NCBI RefSeq assembly: GCF_000308375.1
Contig: NZ_BAFQ01000133.1
Span: 1-49,963, forward strand
Direction: 5' to 3'
Source: Nocardia aobensis NBRC 100429
GTDB taxonomy: Bacteria; Actinomycetota; Actinomycetes; Mycobacteriales; Mycobacteriaceae
DNA length: 49,963 nucleotides
Shown here: positions 44,452 through 49,963 of the stretch, piece by piece
Layout of the letters: the number at the start of each line of letters is the position of its first letter
How positions within the stretch are numbered: the stretch's first letter is position 1
Translations under genes and position numbers: made by a program
Notes under the pieces: model-generated
Seen by the model: the letters and a program-made list of their open reading frames with translations, nothing else
Told to the model about the DNA's origin: nothing
Databases searched by the model: none

Positions 44452-44826
44452 AGGGTGAACCGGCGACGCCGGATGTGAATCATCGACCCTGAATCGCGCC
44501 GAAACAGTATCGCTCGGCACGGCGCGCCCGGCACCGCACACCATTCCCACCATGGCAGTCGAAACTGTCGAAATCTCGGGTAGCACGCTACCCGGATTCA
44601 ACCGGAGATATCAGCCGGATTCGAGTAGAAATGGCTCTCCCCACGCGGTGTGGCAGCCACTAAAATTCAAGGGCACCATATCTTTTGGATCACCGGGTGA
44701 TCCGGTTTCCGGGATTACCGTCCGCATGACAACGGCGGGTTTCGACTACGCCAGCGGGCCGTTCTCCCGGAGTGAACTACGTTTATCCGCTCGCCCTGGT
44801 AATCCTTTTCTGAAGGGCGAAAGGAC
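44452..44826. promoter_or_regulatory. 375-base gap upstream of PLD-like gene, with palindrome
   Basis: This region is less GC-rich than average. It contains a perfect dyad at 44687-44703 (GGATCAC, CGG, GTGATCC) about 125 bases before the PLD-like start, and CGCCCT/AGGGCG arms just before the start. One forward frame (from 44552) is open through the gap, but it has no ribosome site and becomes a shadow of the PLD-like gene, so it is not called. The gap likely contains a promoter separate from the NACHT gene. Confidence 0.45.
44687..44703. promoter_or_regulatory. 17-bp palindrome upstream of PLD-like gene
   Basis: GGATCAC (44687-44693) and GTGATCC (44697-44703) are exact reverse complements around CGG. 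It is a possible operator for the PLD-like gene. It could also act as a hairpin downstream of the NACHT gene, but it is over 230 bases past that stop. Confidence 0.45.
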
Positions 44827-46491
44827 ATGTTGGTACGAATTCATCACAACGGCGACGACGCACTGGTCGCATGGAAACCCGACGGGTTCATTCCGGGGTG
44901 CCGCGGTTTCGCGCTCATGCGGCGACGCAACGGCATCGAAGAAGTCGTCAGCACTTGGGTCGGCTTCACCGACGATCAGGCCACCGCCGGGGAACGTCGC
45001 GCGTCCACGAACTGGCCGATTCAGAAATATCAATGGACCGACTACATGGCCGATCCCGGCGACAAGGTCGCCTATCGGGTCCTGCCGATGGTCGGGGACG
45101 ACAAAGCCAACCTGCGCCCCGACCCGGACGCGGCGAGCGACTGGACCGACGAGATCACCCTGACGCATATGGCATCGCCCGATATCGAGGCGGTATTCAA
45201 CCGCGGAATCGTTGCCGCACAATGGGTCTCACGCCGATTGGGGGTCACCGGCCACGAACTGCAGAACGCGAAGCTGGAAACCGTGCTCGAGACCACCGGC
45301 GATCCACTCCGGAACTACCTCGCCGGACCATTGGGCACGCGGTTGTTCACGCTGCTCGACAAGGCCGCCGGGGACGGATCCGAGGTATACGCGGCGTTGT
45401 ACGAACTCGACGATCCTCAGCTGGAAGCCGCCCTGGCCGAGCTGGGCGAGCACGCGCACGTCGTACTGGCGAACGGAAGCGTGAAGAAGAAGGGGGACGA
45501 TCAGAACGCCGAGGCGCGCGGCACACTGCGTGGGCAGATCGACCTGCACGATCGCATGTGTTCGCCGCGCGCTCTGGGACACAACAAGTTCCTGGTCGTC
45601 TGCGACCAGGAATCCACACCGCGATGGGTGTGGACCGGCAGCCAGAATTGGACCATGACCGGGTTGTGCACTCAGGCCAACAACTCGCTCCTGATCGAGG
45701 ACCCGGCCCTGGCCGAACAATATCGGCACCAGTGGGACCTGCTCGAGCAGGCGGGCGACGCCACACCGGCGAGCCTGCGCACCGACAACAGCACACCCCG
45801 GGACGAGACCGTGGATCCGGCCCGGGTGCGACTGTGGTTCACCCCGACCGTCGGACAGGTCGACCTCGACGACGCACGCACGCTCATCACGGGCGCGGAG
45901 ACCGGCATCCTCTTCCTGATGTTCAATCCGGGACCGAAGGACACCCTGCTCAACACGATTCTGGACACGGCTCGCGCGGGACGACCCGACGACCGACGTC
46001 TCTACATTCGCGGCGTCCTCAATCAGGACCCGAGCACTACGGCCAATCCGGTGCACCTGTTCGATCAGGACAACACCGAGAAGGCCGACTTCGACGTCGT
46101 CCTCCCCGCGGCCATCGACGCGCCGACCATGTTCTTCCGCGAAGAATTGAAGAAGCTGGACCGAGCATTCGCGATGGTGCACAGCAAGGTCATCGTGATC
46201 GACCCCTTCGGGGCGAACCCCGTCGTGCTCACCGGGTCGCACAACCTGGGCCCGAAAGCCAGTGGGACCAATGACGAGAACCTGCTCCTCATTCGCGATA
46301 CGCCGGGCTTGGCGGACGCGTACGCGACGAACATCATGTCCGTCTACAACCAGTACCGGTGGCGCTTCCGCCGGCACCTGCAACCACCGAATCTGCGATG
46401 GCAGGGCCTGGTCGACAGCGACTCCTGGCAGAGCTGGTACCTGAAGCCCGACAGCCCTCAGATCCGCGAGATCGACTTCTGGGTCGCATAG
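44827..46491 (+). CDS. Phospholipase D-like domain protein with two HKD-type motifs
   Basis: This 554-residue protein has an N-terminal domain of unrecognised type (about 1-115, starting with ALVAWKPDGFIPGCRGFAL) and two PLD-like halves. The first motif is GHNKFLVVCD...WTGSQN at about 252-275; its Asp is one place later than the standard HxKxxxxD. The second is VHSKVIVID...LTGSHN at about 452 onwards and is canonical. PLD-family enzymes cleave phosphodiester bonds in lipids or nucleic acids through the paired histidines. No signal peptide is evident, so it is probably cytoplasmic. AAAGGA lies just before the ATG. It follows the NACHT-NHL gene on the same strand after 375 bases. Confidence 0.85.
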   Translation: MLVRIHHNGDDALVAWKPDGFIPGCRGFALMRRRNGIEEVVSTWVGFTDDQATAGERRASTNWPIQKYQWTDYMADPGDKVAYRVLPMVGDDKANLRPDPDAASDWTDEITLTHMASPDIEAVFNRGIVAAQWVSRRLGVTGHELQNAKLETVLETTGDPLRNYLAGPLGTRLFTLLDKAAGDGSEVYAALYELDDPQLEAALAELGEHAHVVLANGSVKKKGDDQNAEARGTLRGQIDLHDRMCSPRALGHNKFLVVCDQESTPRWVWTGSQNWTMTGLCTQANNSLLIEDPALAEQYRHQWDLLEQAGDATPASLRTDNSTPRDETVDPARVRLWFTPTVGQVDLDDARTLITGAETGILFLMFNPGPKDTLLNTILDTARAGRPDDRRLYIRGVLNQDPSTTANPVHLFDQDNTEKADFDVVLPAAIDAPTMFFREELKKLDRAFAMVHSKVIVIDPFGANPVVLTGSHNLGPKASGTNDENLLLIRDTPGLADAYATNIMSVYNQYRWRFRRHLQPPNLRWQGLVDSDSWQSWYLKPDSPQIREIDFWVA

Positions 46492-46550
46492 CCGGCGCGG
46501 AGCGCGAACGATGGGTTGGCCCGCAACCACCGCGCGGGCGGATGCCGCAG

Positions 46551-46688
46551 ATGAGCAACCATGACGCCGGAACCCGAGGCGCTCGGCGTCTTTCGAGAGA
46601 GGCATCGCCGACGGCTCCGGACACCAACGAGCACCTCGCTCAGCTCGATCACCGCGGGAGTGGCCGGGAACGAGAGAGGGACAGATGA
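46551..46688 (+). CDS. Possible 45-residue peptide
   Basis: A short frame begins MSNHDAGTRGARRLSREA and ends in a charged Arg/Glu tail. The ribosome site is poor. It is listed only because its stop overlaps the start of the next small frame by four bases, the same coupling used by real genes in this window. No family is recognised; it may well be chance. Confidence 0.2.
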   Translation: MSNHDAGTRGARRLSREASPTAPDTNEHLAQLDHRGSGRERERDR

Positions 46689-46798
46689 CCGATCCATCCG
46701 GCGGCAGCGGTCGCGCAGATCAGCTCGAACCGCCTGTGCCCGAACCGCTTTCGGAGCCGGAGGTGCTCGCCTGCCACCGGATCACCCACGAGCGCTGA
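46685..46798 (+). CDS. Possible 37-residue acidic/proline peptide
   Basis: A short frame (start MTDPSGGSGRADQLEPPVPE, end CHRITHER) follows GAGAGAGGGACAG, an acceptable ribosome site, and overlaps the previous small frame (ATGA). The composition is acidic and Pro/Glu-rich, unlike the Arg-rich shadows. It ends 28 bases before the convergent gene. No family is recognised. Confidence 0.25.
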   Translation: MTDPSGGSGRADQLEPPVPEPLSEPEVLACHRITHER

Positions 46799-46825
46799 TC
46801 ATCTCCGCCCGGCAGGCACATTCGG

Positions 46826-47560
46826 TCAGTGCGAGCGCAGCCAGTCGCGGTAGTGCGTGGCGGCCAGCTGGGCGTCGGGCGGCGCTGTCAGTTCGTCGCC
46901 TTCGACCGCGGCGAACAGGCCCGCGGTGTTGTCGGTGACGACGTGGCGGCGGTCGCCGGTGGCTTCCAGCGTGAGACGGCCGAGTTCGTCGAGAGCGAAG
47001 ACGTCGGGGCCGGCGATGTTGCGAATGCCCTGCAGCGGTGAGCCGGTGGCCACCGCCGCGACCTCGGCGGCGACCTCCGCGGAGCTGATGGGCTGGATCG
47101 GGGTGGCGGGCAGGTGGACGGCGTCGCCGTCGGTGGTCGAATCCATCGTCGGCGCGATGAACTCCATGAACTGGGTGGCGCGCACGATCGAGTACGGGAT
47201 CGGTCCCGCCTCGACGAGGTTCTCCTGCAGGGTCTTCGCCCGGTAGTAGGCAAGGGCGGGCACCCGGTCGACGCCGACGATGGACAGCGTCACCAGGTGC
47301 CCGACACCGGCGGCCTGCGCGGCGGCCAGCAGGTTGGTCACCGTGGTACGGAAGAAGTCGACGGACGCGTCGTCGAAGGTCGGCGAGTTGGTCACGTTCA
47401 CGACGACCTCGGCGCCGTCCAGCGCGCCGTCGAGGCCCTGCCCGGTGAGCAGGTCGAGGCCGGTCGAGCGGGAGTGTCCGGTCGCCTCGTTTCCCGCAGC
47501 GGTGAGACGCTCGATGACCTGGGAGCCGATCAGTCCGGTGCCGATGACGGAGACTTTCAT
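46826..47560 (-). CDS. NAD(P)-binding NmrA/SDR-like protein
   Basis: This 244-residue atypical short-chain dehydrogenase/NmrA-type protein has the N-terminal Rossmann motif VSVIGTGLIGSQVIERL, then VVNVTNSPTF, and YYRAKTLQENLVEAGPIPYSIVRATQFMEF. The last resembles the NmrA/NAD(P)H-binding family of redox-sensing or quinone-reducing proteins. AGGAG lies a few bases before the ATG at 47560. It stands alone; the TetR gene 229 bases upstream could control it. Confidence 0.85.
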   Translation of the reverse strand: MKVSVIGTGLIGSQVIERLTAAGNEATGHSRSTGLDLLTGQGLDGALDGAEVVVNVTNSPTFDDASVDFFRTTVTNLLAAAQAAGVGHLVTLSIVGVDRVPALAYYRAKTLQENLVEAGPIPYSIVRATQFMEFIAPTMDSTTDGDAVHLPATPIQPISSAEVAAEVAAVATGSPLQGIRNIAGPDVFALDELGRLTLEATGDRRHVVTDNTAGLFAAVEGDELTAPPDAQLAATHYRDWLRSH

Positions 47561-47789
47561 GAATGCTCCTACCCGTTGGGTTCGAACTCGGAGGCCCGGA
47601 TCACCGGGGCCACAGGTGTCAGGGCGTTGCGCCTGCCTCGGCCGGTGGAGCGTAAGCGCCGTGGCGGCTTCGTAGTTCAGCGCAGCAATCGTATCGGCGT
47701 GCGGTCGCGAGCCAACTCGATGCGCTGAGGGTTTCGACGGCGCTGCCGAGTTGCCGCCGTCTCGTGATCCGACGAGGAGCGTGCCCGGT

Positions 47790-48416
47790 TCATCGTTTCC
47801 GCGCCGGGGTGATCCCGGCCAGGAGTACGTCGGCGACGTGGTCGGCGTAGGTGAGGGGGTCGATGTCCGGGTTCGTGTCGAGGTATTCGAGCATGCTGTC
47901 GACCATCCCCTGGTAGGTCACCGCCAGCAGGTGCGGATCGAGATCAGCGCGCAGCCGCCCCTGTGCCTGACCGCGCCGCAGGAGTGTGGCCTGCCGGGCA
48001 TACAGGGCGCTGTACTCGCGGTCGCGAAGCGCGGCACCGCCGCCGAACGCGCCCAGATTGAGCACGATCTGGCGGATCGTTCGCAGCTCGGCGCCGTGAG
48101 TCGCGGGCAGTTGCGCCGCGCGCCGAATCGCCGCTCGCAGCAGATCGTCGACATCGGCGTCGAGGTCGATATCGGCCGCTACGTCCGCTTCGAGCGAAGT
48201 GAACGCGCGCCGGGCGGCATGTGCCATCAGGTCGTCGAAGTCGGTGAAGTAGTGCCAGAGCAAGCCTTTCGACACCCCGGCGGCGCGCGCGATCGCATCG
48301 GCGGTGGCCGCGGCCAGCCCGTCCCGTCCGACGATCTCGATCGCGGCGGTCTCCAATTGGAGGCGGCGGGCCTCGGCGCTGAGCCGCTGCCGAGCGCGCT
48401 GATTCGCGGCCGTCAT
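47790..48416 (-). CDS. TetR-family transcriptional regulator
   Basis: This 208-residue TetR-type repressor has a DNA-binding domain LETAAIEIVGRDGLAAATADAIARAAGVSKGLLWHYFTDFDDLM (about 20-65) and a helical sensor domain with LRTIRQIVLNLGAF. It is co-translated with the upstream membrane protein: its ATG at 48416 overlaps that gene's stop (ATGA). The likely self-operator is the twin palindrome at 48790-48830 in front of the membrane-protein gene, so the operon would be autorepressed. Ligand unknown. Confidence 0.9.
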   Translation of the reverse strand: MTAANQRARQRLSAEARRLQLETAAIEIVGRDGLAAATADAIARAAGVSKGLLWHYFTDFDDLMAHAARRAFTSLEADVAADIDLDADVDDLLRAAIRRAAQLPATHGAELRTIRQIVLNLGAFGGGAALRDREYSALYARQATLLRRGQAQGRLRADLDPHLLAVTYQGMVDSMLEYLDTNPDIDPLTYADHVADVLLAGITPARKR

Positions 48417-48799
48417 ATCCGCTCGCGAACGACCAGGAGGATGATCAGCGCCATCAGCACGGCGATGCCGAGCATCTCCAAACGCATCCACCCGGGGACG
48501 AAATGCGGTAGCAACGCCTCGATGACGTTCACCAGGAACAGCGCGGCCGCGATTACGCCGACGGCACGCAGCGCCGTGACGCTGCCACGACGTGCCGACC
48601 GGAACCGCAAGGGCAGCAGCACCGCGAACGCCGCCACGATCACCGCGTGCCCCCACGCCTCGCGCGGTGCCTCGTGCGGGGCCGTCACCGTCAGAATCGC
48701 CAGGGCGACAACGGTCGCGACCGCAGTCACGAGATAGGCCCACACCAGCATGCCGAGACGATCGGGCTCGACCGGTGCGGCGGACGTCTTATTGACCAT
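48413..48799 (-). CDS. Small integral membrane protein
   Basis: This 128-residue protein has four hydrophobic segments: MLVWAYLVTAVATVVALAIL (about 17-36), AWGHAVIVAAFAVLLPL (about 48-64), LRAVGVIAAALFLVNVIEAL (about 77-96) and LEMLGIAVLMALIILLVV (about 107-124). It starts with MVNKTSAAPVEPD. The start codon at 48799 is inside a palindromic operator with no ribosome site upstream, so a leaderless transcript is likely. No family is recognised; with the coupled TetR it may be a small transport or envelope-stress protein. Confidence 0.75.
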   Translation of the reverse strand: MVNKTSAAPVEPDRLGMLVWAYLVTAVATVVALAILTVTAPHEAPREAWGHAVIVAAFAVLLPLRFRSARRGSVTALRAVGVIAAALFLVNVIEALLPHFVPGWMRLEMLGIAVLMALIILLVVRERI

Positions 48800-48809
48800 G
48801 TAGTCAATA
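48790..48809. promoter_or_regulatory. TetR operator 1, overlapping the start codon
   Basis: TATTGAC, six bases, GTCAATA is a perfect dyad. The ATG of the membrane-protein gene lies within its centre (minus strand). Repressor binding would block initiation directly. Confidence 0.75.
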
Positions 48810-48810
48810 C

Positions 48811-48830
48811 TAATGACCAGCCAGTCAATA
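48811..48830. promoter_or_regulatory. TetR operator 2
   Basis: TAATGAC, six bases, GTCAATA is the same dyad with one mismatch, 21 bp from the first (two helical turns). The pair suggests cooperative binding of two TetR dimers over the promoter. Confidence 0.7.
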
Positions 48831-48858
48831 CGTCAATGCGCTCCTCGGCACATCAGCG

Positions 48859-49779
48859 CTATTCGTCGGCGACCCGAATGATCGTTCTGCCGGGCGTGCG
48901 GTGGCGGCGGGCGAACGCGGACGCGGTCTCGGTGAGCGGTCGCACGGAGCCGACGATGGGCTCGAGCCGCCCCTTCCTGACCCGCTCGGCGAGGTCGGCC
49001 AGGCGCGCACGGTCGGGTTCGACGACGAAGAAGACGGCCCGCCCGTCCCTGGGCTGCGTGGTGGGCGGCATGGCGATGGTGACGAGAGTGCCACCGGGAC
49101 GGACCAATTCGGTCGATCGCTCAAGGATTCGGCCGCCGATGACGTCGAATACCACGTCCACCGCACCGGCGTCCCGCAGGTCGTCGCCGTCCAGGTCGAG
49201 GAAGGCCTGTGCGCCGAGTCCGAGCACGATGTCACGGTCGCCGGCTCGGCCGGTGCCGATCACGTGTGCGCCCACCTCGCGCGCGAGCTGCACGGCGATC
49301 GAGCCGACACCGCCCGCGGCGCCGTGAATCAGGACCGTCCGGCCGCACGTCAGGTGCGCGTGGTCGAACAAACCCTGCCATGCGGTCAGGCCCGAAATGG
49401 GCAGCGCCGCGGCCACGGTGTAGTCGATATCGGCCGCGAGCGGGGCGAGGTTGCGAGCCTCCACCGCGGTGTATTCGGCCAGCGATCCGTCGCGCGCCCA
49501 GTCGGTCGGCCCGAAAACCCGCTGGCCGACGGTGAGACCGGTGGTTCCGTAGCCGAGTTCGACCACGACCCCGGCCAACTCGTGCCCGGGGATGGTGGGT
49601 GTCCGATCGCGACCGGCGCGGTCGGACCAGGTCGCCGGCCACTCGAGTTCGCCGGGCGTGAAGCCGGCGGCGTGCACCCGCACCACGACATCGTTCTCCG
49701 CGGCGTGCGGGTAGGGTATGTCGGTCAATGTGAGCCCGGCGATACCGGAATCACGGTCGCGCACGGTGATCGCTCGCAT
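48859..49779 (-). CDS. NADP-dependent MDR/quinone oxidoreductase-like reductase
   Basis: This 306-residue medium-chain dehydrogenase/reductase without zinc ligands has ENDVVVRVHAAGFTPGELEWP and IPGHELAGVVVELG at the N-terminus, and VLIHGAAGGVGSIAVQLAREVGAHVIGTG (about 150-178) as the NADPH-binding fold. It resembles zeta-crystallin/QOR-type quinone or enone reductases. The ATG at 49779 follows AAAGGA. It ends 60 bases before the membrane protein/TetR operon and may be controlled by that TetR, or be independent. Confidence 0.88.
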   Translation of the reverse strand: MRAITVRDRDSGIAGLTLTDIPYPHAAENDVVVRVHAAGFTPGELEWPATWSDRAGRDRTPTIPGHELAGVVVELGYGTTGLTVGQRVFGPTDWARDGSLAEYTAVEARNLAPLAADIDYTVAAALPISGLTAWQGLFDHAHLTCGRTVLIHGAAGGVGSIAVQLAREVGAHVIGTGRAGDRDIVLGLGAQAFLDLDGDDLRDAGAVDVVFDVIGGRILERSTELVRPGGTLVTIAMPPTTQPRDGRAVFFVVEPDRARLADLAERVRKGRLEPIVGSVRPLTETASAFARRHRTPGRTIIRVADE

Positions 49780-49963
49780 GCTGGAGTCCTTTCCGGGACA
49801 CCGTTCGGGCCGGAATGCGCGGTGTGGTGGGCAGCCGTCGAGAAGCTCTGCACCACAGGGCAATTCCGCGCGTCGTCGGCACCGTGGAGTTGGAAACGCT
49901 GAACGCCGTCGGCGACCTCCGGCACGACGGGCGGCCTTTCGACCGACTACATACCTCATCCCC
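49780..49963. other. Upstream region at window edge
   Basis: 184 bases upstream of the MDR gene. No gene or clear palindrome is recognised; a promoter for the MDR gene is likely here or beyond the edge. A 66-residue leftward frame (49725-49925) overlaps the MDR start and is not supported. Confidence 0.3.

Larger units (their letters stand above)
46492..46825. other. 334-base gap with two tiny overlapping frames
   Basis: This lies between the PLD-like gene and the convergent NAD(P)-binding protein. It has no clear terminator. It contains two short forward frames that overlap by ATGA (46551-46688 and 46685-46798), described separately. Everything else appears non-coding. Confidence 0.4.

Noticed and set aside
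44460..44472. CCGGCG-A-CGCCGG palindrome just after the NACHT stop as a terminator
   Set aside because: A one-base loop cannot form a full RNA hairpin and there is no T tract; evidence is too weak to list as a feature.
44552..45163. Forward frame of 203 codons upstream of and overlapping the PLD-like gene
   Set aside because: There is no ribosome site; its second half is a shadow of the PLD-like gene, and the first half matches no family I recognise.
49725..49925. 66-codon leftward frame at the right edge
   Set aside because: It overlaps the well-supported start of the MDR gene in another frame and has no ribosome site.

Overview
The window is high-GC, densely packed DNA of a mycolata-type actinomycete. 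The steroid genes, a KstR-type operator, frequent GTG starts and ATGA/GTGA gene overlaps point to Nocardia or a close Rhodococcus-like relative. No rRNA, tRNA, transposase, integrase or CRISPR array was seen.

Left part (1-24.3 kb): a large accessory island of flavin-dependent (luciferase-like, NtaA/DszA-type) monooxygenases. Six such genes lie here: a partial short one at the left edge, long ones at 663-1907, 10738-12081, 12078-13415 and 20055-21353, and a short one at 21376-22260. They are mixed with an SfnB/DszC-like acyl-CoA-dehydrogenase-fold enzyme, two aldo/keto reductases, an enoyl-CoA hydratase, a LysR regulator, a complete dipeptide/oligopeptide-type ABC importer (lipoprotein, two permeases, double ATPase) and a flavoprotein monooxygenase. 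The likely theme is uptake and oxidative breakdown of an organosulfur or related heteroatom compound; the substrate is inferred, not shown. Inside it sit a heterodimeric ABC exporter (3.5-7.1 kb) and a divergent HxlR regulator / enoyl-CoA hydratase pair with a clear twin operator. The importer permease carries a 75-bp in-frame tandem repeat at its start.

Middle part (24.3-30.8 kb): single genes of mixed role: a PPOX flavoprotein, GrpB, an aminoglycoside-phosphotransferase-like kinase, a VOC protein, a class I terpene synthase with an unusual first metal motif, a PAS-GGDEF protein, and a RibD/DHFR-like reductase.

Steroid part (30.8-40.6 kb): a CYP125-type steroid C26 monooxygenase with a KstR-like operator just upstream, a meta-cleavage hydrolase (HsaD-like), TetR and IclR regulators around a perfect 21-bp palindrome, then a tightly overlapping run hsaA - hsaC - kstD - kshA - small cysteine protein. 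It ends at a strong hairpin that abuts a decapitated short-chain dehydrogenase.

Right part (40.7-50 kb): the most novel-looking locus is a 1227-residue membrane NACHT NTPase with a C-terminal NHL beta-propeller, followed by a phospholipase-D-like protein. After it come an NAD(P)-binding protein, a membrane protein/TetR operon with a twin palindromic operator covering its start codon, and an MDR-family quinone-type reductase.
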